Source: Sutterella sp. (lineage in GTDB: Bacteria; Pseudomonadota; Gammaproteobacteria; Burkholderiales; Burkholderiaceae_F). Taken from it: DNA of 32,963 nucleotides. Position numbers and translations under genes: made by a program. The DNA lies in assembly GCA_020025965.1 (NCBI GenBank), contig JAHHRG010000020.1:1-32963 (forward strand), written 5' to 3'. Positions 14,699 to 23,557 of the stretch are shown here, piece after piece. The notes beneath the pieces were generated by a model that saw nothing but the letters and a program-made list of their open reading frames with translations, ran no database searches and was not told the DNA's origin. Every line of letters begins with the position of its first letter. The first letter of the stretch is position 1.

Positions 14699-17053
14699 CT
14701 AGCGTTTGACGGTTACGGTCGTCTCGGCCGTGCGCCCCGCGCTGTCCGTTACGGTTAGGGTCTTGACGCCCGGTCCTGTGACCCACACAGCACTTTTACC
14801 GGATTCCGTTGTGGCAATCCATTCCCCTTCGGAAAACCAATAAAGATTCTTATCGGTATTCTTGGTTGACGAACGGCTGGTTTTTGCTCTGAGTGTGACG
14901 TTTGCGAGATGGGTTGTCGGATCCGCCAACCAAACGCGATTGGGCTTCGGAGAGCGAATGACAATCGAACCTTCCGGCATGACGTCACCGGTCCGACAAA
15001 CGGGATGGTAGGGCGGCAGAGGTTCGGGGCGAATACCGTTTTCCTTGAGGGTCTTCGTCCACGCCTCCGGCCAATTCTCTACAAACTTGATGACCGTTTC
15101 GCCTCGAAAGGCCGGGCAGGTGCGGAATCCCGTTGTCGGGTCAACGCGAATTTCCTTCAAAAGGCCGGTGGGTTTCACCGGGCTTTTCCCGGGGATGAAC
15201 CACGCTTTGACCGTGTCTTCACAAAGAACGCGCCCGAAGGTGTCGACGGCCAAGTCGCCCGTACGTCGGCAGACGGCTTGCTCCGATACGCCCGAGGGCA
15301 GGGTATCCCAGATCGGATTTTCGCGCGCTTCGTCTTCCTTTACCGATAAGGTCGGCTCTGTCAGGGTTCTCATCGCAACGGTCTTCCAAAGCGGCAGGGC
15401 TACTTCGGCACCGCGCAGACGTTCGGAAGCTCGACCGCTGAAATTGCCGGTCCAGACACCGATGACGTAGGGGCCGGCAAAGCCCAAGGTCCACGCATCA
15501 CGATAACCGTTCGAAGTGCCTGTCTTCCAGGCAAGAGGTAAGGAGACACCGTTGACCGTCACACGTTCGCCGCCGTCCTTCAACATCTCGCGCACAATCG
15601 CCGCGGCTTCGGGTGAAAGAATGGGCTTTAACGCACGTTGTGTCTCGGCTGTCCACTGCAGATCCGAATACACACCCTGGGAGAGAAGCGTGGCATAAGC
15701 GGCCGCGAGCTTTTCCATCGGCACTTCCGCACTTCCGAGCACTATTGAGAGACCGTACCAATCTTTCGGGTGCTTCAAAGGCACATCCACAGCTTTCAGA
15801 AAGTCGTAGAGATCGGGTTTTAATTGTTTTTCGAGATCAATTGCCGGAATGTTGCGGCTGCGGTTCAAAGCCGTCGTTGCATCCACGGGACCCTGATAGC
15901 GCTGGTCTTCGTTTAAGGGTTCGTAGCCTGCGTAGTTGGACGGTTTGTCCATCAGGATCGAACGGCTGTGTATCAGTCCCTGATCAATGGCGAGACCGTA
16001 AATAAAAGGCTTGAGAGTCGAGCCGGGGCTTCTTGCCGCGGCGATTCCGTCAACTTCGCCGGCTATCTTCGAGGAGAAGAAATCGGCGCTACCCACGTAA
16101 CCGACGACTTCCATTGTTCTGGCATCAACGGCAACGGCAGCTGCGTTGCCGATACCGACGGCACGGGTTCTCTCAACCGATTCTTTGAGAATGGTTTCGA
16201 TCGCTTTATTGAGCGGCAAGGAAAGTCCCGTGTGAATCACGGGCGCATCCGGTTCAAGGTTTTTCACACGCCGCGTAAAGTGCGGCGCTTCAAAGGGGAT
16301 GTGTTTTTCGACTGTTAGGGGCGCCTCTAAGACCGGCGCAATACGCTTGGTGACCGCGCCGGACTCCAAGGCGTTCTTCCCGGCTCGCTGTCTTGCGCTT
16401 TCAAAGTCGATGCCGCCCACGGGATTACGCTTGACGGGGTTTTGCGGAACAACCGACAAAGCAATCGCTTCGTTGACGGACAGATCGGCCGCTGATTTTC
16501 CGAAGTAAAGTTCGGCCGCCGCTTCGATCCCTTCAATATTGCCGCCGTAAGGTACGACCGAAAGGTAAGCCGTCAGGATTTCATCTTTGCCGTAATGCGC
16601 TTCATAACGCAAGGCCGCTTTGATTTGTTCCCATTTGCCTGCGGGCGTATGAGTATCCAAATCAAGAAGTCGTCTCGCCAACTGCATGGTGATTGTCGAC
16701 GCACCGATCGAACGGTCACCCAATGCGGTATTCCAGGCGGCTTTGACGAGCGAAACGGGATTGACCCCCGGATGCGAATAGAAATATCGGTCTTCGTACC
16801 GCAGAGTTGCGTCGATCACGGCTTGAGGGAGCGCAGCACGTTTTGCAGCCAATCTGAACTGTCCGTCCTCTGCCGTATCGATAGAGAGCATTTCTCCGTC
16901 CCTCGCGAAGACCGCCGCAGAAAAGGGAATATTTTCCAGAAGAGGCGGTTTCGGTGCGGATTTGGCTTGCCAGTAGAGGACCCCGAAGGTCCCGAGCGGG
17001 AGCGCTACCGCAACACCGGCCAAGCCGAGAAGGCATTTCGTCAAAACTTTCAT
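14699..17053 (-). CDS. pbpC: Penicillin-binding protein 1C
   Basis: A bifunctional peptidoglycan synthase of 784 aa in the usual order: N-terminal membrane anchor (about residues 8-28); glycosyltransferase family 51 domain (about 60-230) with RYEDRYFYSHPG (catalytic E87) and GASTITMQLAR; transpeptidase domain (about 290-590) with S345-TLK, S399-R-N401 and K510-TGT; and a C-terminal domain (about 700-784) of the BiPBP_C type. All catalytic residues are present. AAAGGA precedes the ATG. The gene follows the alpha-2-macroglobulin gene on the same strand, the pairing known from E. coli yfhM-pbpC, where the two are thought to repair the wall and trap proteases after an envelope breach. A 134-bp gap with a strong hairpin separates them, so pbpC may also have its own promoter. 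Confidence 0.95.
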   Translation of the reverse strand: MKVLTKCLLGLAGVAVALPLGTFGVLYWQAKSAPKPPLLENIPFSAAVFARDGEMLSIDTAEDGQFRLAAKRAALPQAVIDATLRYEDRYFYSHPGVNPVSLVKAAWNTALGDRSIGASTITMQLARRLLDLDTHTPAGKWEQIKAALRYEAHYGKDEILTAYLSVVPYGGNIEGIEAAAELYFGKSAADLSVNEAIALSVVPQNPVKRNPVGGIDFESARQRAGKNALESGAVTKRIAPVLEAPLTVEKHIPFEAPHFTRRVKNLEPDAPVIHTGLSLPLNKAIETILKESVERTRAVGIGNAAAVAVDARTMEVVGYVGSADFFSSKIAGEVDGIAAARSPGSTLKPFIYGLAIDQGLIHSRSILMDKPSNYAGYEPLNEDQRYQGPVDATTALNRSRNIPAIDLEKQLKPDLYDFLKAVDVPLKHPKDWYGLSIVLGSAEVPMEKLAAAYATLLSQGVYSDLQWTAETQRALKPILSPEAAAIVREMLKDGGERVTVNGVSLPLAWKTGTSNGYRDAWTLGFAGPYVIGVWTGNFSGRASERLRGAEVALPLWKTVAMRTLTEPTLSVKEDEARENPIWDTLPSGVSEQAVCRRTGDLAVDTFGRVLCEDTVKAWFIPGKSPVKPTGLLKEIRVDPTTGFRTCPAFRGETVIKFVENWPEAWTKTLKENGIRPEPLPPYHPVCRTGDVMPEGSIVIRSPKPNRVWLADPTTHLANVTLRAKTSRSSTKNTDKNLYWFSEGEWIATTESGKSAVWVTGPGVKTLTVTDSAGRTAETTVTVKR

Positions 17054-17142
17054 GATCGATTCCTTTGTGAGGAAAACGAAAAATCCTTTGTATAAGAATA
17101 CTGATAATTGCGCAAAGCCGCTCGGAGTAGTGCGCTGATAGC

Positions 17143-17180
17143 AAGGAGAGGTCTTCGAGTGTTCGAGCAGACCTCTCCTT
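17143..17180 (-). terminator. Long hairpin between the macroglobulin gene and pbpC
   Basis: AAGGAGAGGTCT and AGACCTCTCCTT form a perfect 12-bp stem with further inner TCGA pairing. It begins 7 bp after the macroglobulin stop. On the minus strand no T run follows, so it may be a leaky terminator or an mRNA-stabilising or processing hairpin within the operon. Confidence 0.55.
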
Positions 17181-17187
17181 TATCGCC

Positions 17188-20100
17188 TTACGGAAGAACG
17201 GTGATGCGGTTCACCGCCTGAGTGCGACCTCTGAGTATCGGAGACTTCGTGTCACGCGCCTCAGCACTCGGCACCAGGAATTCGCCCGGCGCCGTTGCCC
17301 GCATCGTAAAGCGCAGGGTGACGGGCTCGTCGGAGGCGATCACACGCCAGATGATGCGATCTTTTTCAAAGACCGCATTCATAACGTTCGGGTTCTTCGC
17401 CTGAACCCGGTCTTCAATCGGTTCGAAACCGCTCGGCATGAGGTCGGTCAGAATAACGGGCGAGGCGCTGTCACCCGCGTCACGCAAAAGACGAATTTCC
17501 ACGGTGACGATGTCACCCGCCGTGACGGTCGGTTTCGACGCTTTGGCTTTGTCATTCGGATCGAAAAGCGGCTTTCCGTTCACAAAAACGGTCTTCTCGA
17601 CGAACAGCCCGTCTCGGATGGCGGTCTCGGGGGCTCGGGCGGCAAACCCTGCAACCGTCGTTTCCCAATAAAGTTCCTTCAGGGAGTCGGCGCTTGAAAT
17701 ATCAAAGCGTCGGCAACCGGGTAATTCAAGCGTCTTTGCCGCGTCCGACTTCACGTGTGCTACCAGGGGCCGAGCGTGATCCGATTCGGCGCACTTGATC
17801 GTGACCGAGTCAAGCGAACGTTCGGCTCGATCGTCGTCAATCAGAGAGGCGACATAACCCAAAGCCGCTGCACGATCGAGGGCAAAGAATCCCCAGGCGG
17901 ATCGTGCGAGCAAACCCTGAATAAGCGTTTGCGAATTGGTTTTCGCGCTCCAGCGTCCGGCGAGAGACTCCGCTGCAATGGGACTCAGGCTGTTAAACCA
18001 AGACCAATCGCCCCAATCGTTGGTGTCGAGAAGCTTCTCGCCTTCAAGGGCCGCCGCTTCGTCGGGCATGCGCATGGCGCGATAGGCTCGAGCAAAGAAG
18101 AGCGCCACCGTATCGTCGTACCACTTGGAGTTCAACTGATCGAGATGCGTGCGAAGCGTTTCGAGTTCTTCGGGCACCAAGGTTCCTTCAAGCGTCACGA
18201 GCATGAGCGAATAGGCATCAAAGCGGGCTTCGCCGAGATTGCGAGGTCGAGTGTTGGAGACACTGCGCCGAACGGCTCCGACCGTATCGGTGAGAAGGGC
18301 CGTGTCGGAAAGACGACCGGCGCGTTTCAAGCTCAACAGCAAATCGAGCGCACGGACCGTCGTCGTACGGTCACCTTCCCCGGACCAAGGCGTACGAATG
18401 CCGTAGTAACCCAAGGAATCGCGAAGGCGGGTGAGCGTTTCGCCGAGTCGTTTTTCCGCATCTTCACGCCACTTTTCATCGAGCCCCAAAGCACGCTGTA
18501 AGAGAGGGGCTTCAAGAAGTGCCAATCTCGCATGCGCATCTTCAAGCATAAAGTCGATATCGCTTCGGTCGATATCTTCAAAGGTGTCGAAAAGGCCTCT
18601 GGCAATCGGGATCGGCAGGCTTGACACCGTCAGGCTTGCATAGGCTTCATGAGCGGCCATCGAGGGCAATTCCGAAATCGAGAAGGAATGCGAATCGGGC
18701 ATCATACCCCAGCGGCTGAAGCGCTCTTTGAGCGTGGCGGGGCGTACGCCTGTCGAAACGGTTTTCGTCAAAGGCAGCCGGTTATAGAGGCCCGCAAACG
18801 TATAGTCTGTCGTTCCCGGCACGGCGGGTGCCGTCAAATGCCAAAGCAGCGTTGCGTCCTGATCGGCCTTGACGGCAAAGTGACGCGTGAGACCGAGTTC
18901 CGGTTTCTTGATCAATAAATACCCAGAGCCGTCCGCTTTGGGCGTAACGGTCACGGCCGTTGTGAATTTGTCGCCCGGCGTCACGTGAGAGGGGACGGCG
19001 GCATTGAGGACTACGGGTTCGCGAACGGTCACTTCCTTTTCCCCGGAACCCAAATCCGTCACGGATTGGTCGTCGGAGAGTCGTCGTTCTGAGGCACCGA
19101 CAGCCATCAGACGCACCTTGCCGTTAAAGCCGTCGGGGAGCGTCATCGTGAGTGTCTTCGGTTCGGGCCCTGTTTCCACCAAACCGCCCCACCAGACGGT
19201 CGCCTTTTCGGCGGTTCTGCGGAAAGGATTGGCTGCGGCATTGAGAAGCGCTTCGGGCGCACTCTCGCCGCCACCGTAGAGCGAATAGGCCGGGGAGGGA
19301 AGCGGTACGTCCTCAGGCATCAATTCCGTCAGGGTACGGTAGGTTTTCACCTGCAATGCGCGGTCCCAGAGAATAGCGGCTTTGGGATCCGGCAGACGGT
19401 AGTTGGAGAGACTCAAAATACCTTCGTCAACGGCCCAGACAAAGAAACGCCCGGGCTTATCGCTCTTAATCGTTACGGGGATGCCGGTCGGCGATTCGGC
19501 AATCGCGGGCACTTCGATGTCGGGTGTCACCGTGCGGTTCGGGTCGTCAATTTTGAGTCCCATCGTGGCAAAGGCGTAACCCTGCTGGAGACGCGAGCGG
19601 TCTTTGGCGTGACGCAAGAGGTGGGCATTGACCTGGATTTTTCCGAAGAGCGTCTCGGGCACCTCCATGTCAACGGTGTTTCGACCTTCGCTGACCGTTA
19701 CTCGCTGATAAGCCTTAACGTCATCGGATTCGAGCGTGAGCAGAGCCGTTCCGTCAAAGGGGGCAATGAGAGTGAGCCTGGCCTTGTCGCCCGGTTTTAC
19801 CGTATTGCCGGTCATGGAAAGGGTCATCGGCGCATCGGCAAGACGTCCTTCATTGAGGCTCAAAAGTCCCTTGTCGGAGAGACGATAGGAAATCTCGGCC
19901 ATCACGTCGCCTTCGGGCGTACGCATCGTGACGACATAGTCGCCTTCCTTCGCGGTTTCGTCCGAGAGCGTCAGATGGGCGTGCCCGTTCTGGTCCGTCA
20001 TCACGGAACCCGAAGCGATCAATCGGCCGACCTTTTCGGGACGATAGCTGAGTTCTCCCTTGTCATCTTCGAAAAGTGCCGTCCGGTATTCGATACGATG

Positions 20101-22815
20101 CGTTTCGACTTTAAGCGTCAGGTTCGACACGGGGCTTAACTGCGGATCGACGGCCATCAAACTCAAACGTGCCTTTTCACCTAAAGTGAGATCCGACAAA
20201 TCCGCAGCCGAATCCATGAGGCGATAACCCAACATGGTCTTGGCGGGGGAAACGACAACCTTCAGGTCGTCCGTTGCCGATCGACCGCTGGCGGCTTCAT
20301 AGCCTTCGGCCAGAATCGTAACGAGTCCGCCTCGAGAGAGATTCTTCAACTGCTCGGGTATCAGGGAGACCTCACCGTGTTCGTCCGTTTCGAGTACGGT
20401 TTTGGTCAGTGTGTCGTGCATCGAATCGGCCCCTGTCGGATCCGCAAAGATCCAGCCGGGATAGCGCGCAAAGCGGTGTGTGGATCGGCCGTCAATGCTG
20501 CCCGTCACGACGACGCGGCGATGCTTCGCGTCGGTGCCGAAGTGGTTCGTGAGGTGAAGTTTGAGCGTCAAATCCTCAGGACGCACCCAGCCCTGCGTTT
20601 CGTTCGGGAGGGTCACCTTCATCTTCATTTTCTCGGCATCGAAGTCTTGCACGAGGAATTGCGTTTCACCGATGACTTCTTTGCCGGCCGTCATTTTCAT
20701 GACCCAATGGCCGGGGAAAGCCGTGTCGGAGAGTTTCATTTCGGCTTCGGCCATCCCTTCGGGTGTCACTTTGACGGTTTTTTGCCAAACGTTCCGGCCG
20801 GAGGAGTCCGTCACCGACAAAGTGACCGGCATCCCGGCAGGGAGTTCCGTCAGATTGCCTCGAGCGGCGATCAGGCCCGCGTGGACCGTTTCGCCCGGAC
20901 GATAAAGACCGCGTTCGGTAAAGAGAAGTCCGGTCAAACCCTCGGCCGATAAGGTCTTCCCGTCAGTAGCGGCCGAAATGCGCTCAAGATTCGCCGTGTC
21001 GTCAATGGCGAGCCAGGCGATATCGTTCGAATAGGTATTCTTCGAGACAATGGCAACGGGGGCCTTTTCGCGTTCCAGACCGTCGGTCGACCGGAAAATA
21101 ACCGTCCCGTCGCGATTCGTACGGCGGGTTTCAATCGGAAGGCCGTTCGCGGCGACAAGGCTCACTTCCAAACCCGCTGCCGGTCGGCCCGTCACCATAT
21201 TTTCGGCAAAGACGCGTCGGGAGCCGTCTCGCGCTTCTTTCTGAATCAAAGCGGTATCGGTGACCAACAAACGTTTTTGAGCAAAGGCGACCGAATGCCA
21301 TTCGTTCGGGTTTTCCTTGTCGGGTACAAAGCCTCTCACTTCGATTTCAAAGACACCCGACGGGCGATCGGTAAAGCCCATTGTCGTTAAGTCAAGCGTG
21401 GCAAAGCGGGTGCCTGCCGGAACGGTCATTTCGCCCGATTTGGCTTCAAGCGAACTGTCGAAAGCTTGAGGTGAGGTGAGACTGCCCCAAACGGGCGACT
21501 GCATGGCGAGAAATTCGTCACGAATGCGCGATATGCGCCACTCGATTTTGCGAATGCCTTCGGTATGAAGCGTCAAACGACGGCTGCCGGTGAGAGAAAG
21601 CATATGCCCCGGCTGTAGGAATCGGACGGTGCGAACGGGTTCGGCCGCAGAGAAAACCGTCTGCCAGCCTTTTTTGAGCGTGAGGCTCTTGTCGGGGCCG
21701 AAGCCCTGCGGGAGGGTTACGTGAAGATAATGTCCCTTCAAATCCTTGGTCTTTGTCGGCGGTTCAATCACAAAGGACATGCTGTCCACCGCCGTCTCGC
21801 TGTCGGTGACGGGTATCACCTTCAAGCGTTCGCCCTGACGCAATACGGCTTCGTCAATCACGGGTGCCGTTCGCCAGTCGGTTGGCGAGTTGGCGTCGGC
21901 ATTCATTTTTTCGGGTAAGACCGTTACACGAATGGTGTCGGCCACCTGAGCCGGCATTGTGGCGACTGAGGTTCTGATGGTCAGCAACTGCTGAGGGCGC
22001 AGGTCTTTGTCGAGTTCGGCCGTTAATTTCGATTCTTCAATGCGGTAGACATCATCGGCGGCGGGGAGCCTCACTTCAAAATGCGTCTCGGGAAAGAGAT
22101 CCGTGACGTCGTAGTGATTGCGGGAAGCCGGCAGAGCCAGCCGGGCGGTGAGGAGGACGGATTCTTTTGACAATCGATAGACGGGAATCTTCACTAAGAC
22201 TTCCGTATCGCGGTTTAACCAGAGGAACTGCGGGGTGCCCGTTTCGAGGTCGGCAGGGAGTGTCGATTGAATTTGGAAAGCTTTTTCGACGGCCGCTTTA
22301 TCAAGAACGCGAGTCGAGAAAGACGCTCTCATCGTCACGACTTTTTTGCCGTTAACGGCCGTATCGCTCATCAACTGAGCATCGGACATTCTTGTGTGCA
22401 GGGGCGGCGTTCTGAAAGTTTGTGTCTTTGACGAGAGGTCGGTGGCCGGTGGCAGATTCATGTTCGCGAGATTTACCGTGAATTCAGTATCGGCCGGCCA
22501 AAAGTCATCGGGTGTAAAAATGAGTTCGTTACCCCAGCCCCAGGACCAAATGCCGGGCAGGGCCGGTGTCATCGTGATTTCGTCGGGACTCGGATCAAAG
22601 CTGCCGGGCGAGCGGCTGCATTTTTGGCGAAAAGGAAAGAGTTCGACATCGATGTTGTTCGTCTCGATGGCCAAACCGTTAAATCTGGGGTGAAGCGTGC
22701 AGGTTGAGAGCGCCTTGGGAGGCGTTGCCGCCGTCGCTTCCATCACGGCCAGCGTCAGAAGGGAAAGGAAAAAAGGTGCGCGCAGCACTCTGTTCGAAGG
22801 AAGGTTGAGAGACAT
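17188..22815 (-). CDS. Bacterial alpha-2-macroglobulin-like protein without thioester
   Basis: A 1875-aa exported protein of the alpha-2-macroglobulin family. In order: signal peptide (about 1-30), macroglobulin-like beta domains, a mid-protein macroglobulin core with GLYRPGETVHAGLIAR-like sequence and the DEGILSLSNYR segment near the bait region, a helical TED-like domain (about 1390-1680), and a C-terminal receptor-type beta domain. In E. coli YfhM the TED carries a CLEQ thioester and the protein is a lipoprotein. Here the aligned site reads M1423-L-E-D1426 and no C-x-E-Q occurs anywhere; the signal peptide lacks a clear lipobox (the first Cys, in ALSTC, is an unlikely lipidation site). It may trap proteases non-covalently, as thioester-less YfaS-type proteins are thought to. 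It is followed by pbpC. GAGGAT precedes the ATG at good spacing. Confidence 0.9.
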   Translation of the reverse strand: MSLNLPSNRVLRAPFFLSLLTLAVMEATAATPPKALSTCTLHPRFNGLAIETNNIDVELFPFRQKCSRSPGSFDPSPDEITMTPALPGIWSWGWGNELIFTPDDFWPADTEFTVNLANMNLPPATDLSSKTQTFRTPPLHTRMSDAQLMSDTAVNGKKVVTMRASFSTRVLDKAAVEKAFQIQSTLPADLETGTPQFLWLNRDTEVLVKIPVYRLSKESVLLTARLALPASRNHYDVTDLFPETHFEVRLPAADDVYRIEESKLTAELDKDLRPQQLLTIRTSVATMPAQVADTIRVTVLPEKMNADANSPTDWRTAPVIDEAVLRQGERLKVIPVTDSETAVDSMSFVIEPPTKTKDLKGHYLHVTLPQGFGPDKSLTLKKGWQTVFSAAEPVRTVRFLQPGHMLSLTGSRRLTLHTEGIRKIEWRISRIRDEFLAMQSPVWGSLTSPQAFDSSLEAKSGEMTVPAGTRFATLDLTTMGFTDRPSGVFEIEVRGFVPDKENPNEWHSVAFAQKRLLVTDTALIQKEARDGSRRVFAENMVTGRPAAGLEVSLVAANGLPIETRRTNRDGTVIFRSTDGLEREKAPVAIVSKNTYSNDIAWLAIDDTANLERISAATDGKTLSAEGLTGLLFTERGLYRPGETVHAGLIAARGNLTELPAGMPVTLSVTDSSGRNVWQKTVKVTPEGMAEAEMKLSDTAFPGHWVMKMTAGKEVIGETQFLVQDFDAEKMKMKVTLPNETQGWVRPEDLTLKLHLTNHFGTDAKHRRVVVTGSIDGRSTHRFARYPGWIFADPTGADSMHDTLTKTVLETDEHGEVSLIPEQLKNLSRGGLVTILAEGYEAASGRSATDDLKVVVSPAKTMLGYRLMDSAADLSDLTLGEKARLSLMAVDPQLSPVSNLTLKVETHRIEYRTALFEDDKGELSYRPEKVGRLIASGSVMTDQNGHAHLTLSDETAKEGDYVVTMRTPEGDVMAEISYRLSDKGLLSLNEGRLADAPMTLSMTGNTVKPGDKARLTLIAPFDGTALLTLESDDVKAYQRVTVSEGRNTVDMEVPETLFGKIQVNAHLLRHAKDRSRLQQGYAFATMGLKIDDPNRTVTPDIEVPAIAESPTGIPVTIKSDKPGRFFVWAVDEGILSLSNYRLPDPKAAILWDRALQVKTYRTLTELMPEDVPLPSPAYSLYGGGESAPEALLNAAANPFRRTAEKATVWWGGLVETGPEPKTLTMTLPDGFNGKVRLMAVGASERRLSDDQSVTDLGSGEKEVTVREPVVLNAAVPSHVTPGDKFTTAVTVTPKADGSGYLLIKKPELGLTRHFAVKADQDATLLWHLTAPAVPGTTDYTFAGLYNRLPLTKTVSTGVRPATLKERFSRWGMMPDSHSFSISELPSMAAHEAYASLTVSSLPIPIARGLFDTFEDIDRSDIDFMLEDAHARLALLEAPLLQRALGLDEKWREDAEKRLGETLTRLRDSLGYYGIRTPWSGEGDRTTTVRALDLLLSLKRAGRLSDTALLTDTVGAVRRSVSNTRPRNLGEARFDAYSLMLVTLEGTLVPEELETLRTHLDQLNSKWYDDTVALFFARAYRAMRMPDEAAALEGEKLLDTNDWGDWSWFNSLSPIAAESLAGRWSAKTNSQTLIQGLLARSAWGFFALDRAAALGYVASLIDDDRAERSLDSVTIKCAESDHARPLVAHVKSDAAKTLELPGCRRFDISSADSLKELYWETTVAGFAARAPETAIRDGLFVEKTVFVNGKPLFDPNDKAKASKPTVTAGDIVTVEIRLLRDAGDSASPVILTDLMPSGFEPIEDRVQAKNPNVMNAVFEKDRIIWRVIASDEPVTLRFTMRATAPGEFLVPSAEARDTKSPILRGRTQAVNRITVLP

Positions 22816-22850
22816 GGCCTATCCTCATAAAAACGGTCGGTTGTTTTTAC

Positions 22851-22856
22851 AGTATA
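22851..22856 (-). promoter_or_regulatory. Likely -10 of the macroglobulin-pbpC operon
   Basis: TATACT on the minus strand, 36 bp before the macroglobulin start. No convincing -35. Confidence 0.4.
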
Positions 22857-22969
22857 GACTCAGGATGTCCCTGAGAGGCGCGTCTTGTTACCAGCGGGAA
22901 ACAAAGTATCTACGCTGTAACGGAGTGTTGCGTCGGAAAAGCCGGGTGAAGCATCGGATCGAGCTTTTC

Positions 22970-22975
22970 TATAAT
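22970..22975 (+). promoter_or_regulatory. Perfect -10 element of the His-repeat protein gene
   Basis: TATAAT is a full consensus match. Its position rules out the upstream ATG at 22974, which lies inside it, and supports the ATG at 23010. The -35 is weak (TGAAGC at 22947). Confidence 0.5.
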
Positions 22976-23009
22976 GGGTATTAAGCAGTTTTTTCTCAGG
23001 TTGATCATC

Positions 23010-23426
23010 ATGAAAACCGTCCGCAAGCTTGATACCGACCGCCGTCGTTTCGTAGCCGCGTTTCTGGCAGGCGCTCTTCTTGTTGTCTCTGCATCACGGG
23101 TTTCGGCACAGTCGAGCCATCTGCGATCTGACGGAAGAGACGGGTTTTATACCGAGGATCACGAACATATCCGTTCTGACGGAAGGGGCGGCTACTATAT
23201 GCCGGACCATGAGCACGTACGCTCCGACGGCCGAGGCGGTTTTTACACAGAAGATCACAAACATTATCGATCTGACGGACGCGGCGGTTACTACACGCCG
23301 GATCACGACCATATCCGCTCCGACGGTCGCGGGGGTTTCTATACCCAAGATCACGAGCATATTCGCTCGGACGGCCGGGGAGGCTATCGAATTCCCGAGA
23401 GTGTCAAGGAACGTCATCGGGATTAG
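23010..23426 (+). CDS. Secreted protein of six His/acid-rich 16-residue repeats
   Basis: A 138-aa protein, no known family. Residues 1-34 are an export signal with three arginines (DTDRRRFVAAFLAG), which could be Tat-like but lacks a full consensus, ending VSAQ. The rest is six tandem 16-aa units based on H-x-RSDGRGG-[FY]-Y-x-x-DHE. Units alternate between FYT[EQ]D and YY-x-PD forms, so the true period is 32 residues. Regular His, Asp and Glu pairs (DHEH) suggest metal binding or ionic wall contact; Gly-rich turns suggest an extended or beta-roll form. The function is unknown. The start follows from the consensus -10 upstream; a CAGG about 10 bases before the ATG is a weak ribosome site. A terminator follows at 23494. 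Confidence 0.75.
   Translation: MKTVRKLDTDRRRFVAAFLAGALLVVSASRVSAQSSHLRSDGRDGFYTEDHEHIRSDGRGGYYMPDHEHVRSDGRGGFYTEDHKHYRSDGRGGYYTPDHDHIRSDGRGGFYTQDHEHIRSDGRGGYRIPESVKERHRD
23118..23405 (+). repeat. Six 48-bp in-frame tandem repeats
   Basis: Units start at 23118, 23166, 23214, 23262, 23310 and 23358, each at a His codon. Amino acids are well kept while codons differ between units (for example CGA, CGT, CGC for the same Arg), so the array is old and kept by selection on the protein rather than a recent slippage product. The last unit diverges after GGY. Confidence 0.85.
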
Positions 23427-23493
23427 CCGAACCGTTCGAAGTAAGGCCGGAATCCGCGGTCTCGGTGCTGTCAGACCGATCGGATAATGAAAA

Positions 23494-23529
23494 CGGGTCG
23501 ATTCCTCTCGGAAGTCGGCCCGCTTTTTA
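23494..23529. terminator. Bidirectional terminator between convergent genes
   Basis: CGGGTCGA/TCGGCCCG with an inner TTCC/GGAA stem. On the plus strand CTTTTTAT follows; on the minus strand TTTTCATT follows. It serves the repeat protein and probably the convergent nuclease gene. Confidence 0.75.
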
Positions 23530-23557
23530 TGGAGTCGCTTTTAATTCAACGGAGGCA

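Noticed and set aside
17755..18501. Plus-strand frames within the macroglobulin gene (also at 19609 and 20377)
   Set aside because: They are antisense to a continuous 1875-codon family member and carry no recognisable domain.
22974..23009. An upstream ATG for the repeat protein
   Set aside because: This ATG lies within the TATAAT -10 element, so it would not be transcribed from that promoter.
23118..23405. CRISPR-like or other noncoding tandem repeat
   Set aside because: The 48-bp units are contiguous, without spacers, and keep a reading frame with synonymous changes; it is a coding repeat.
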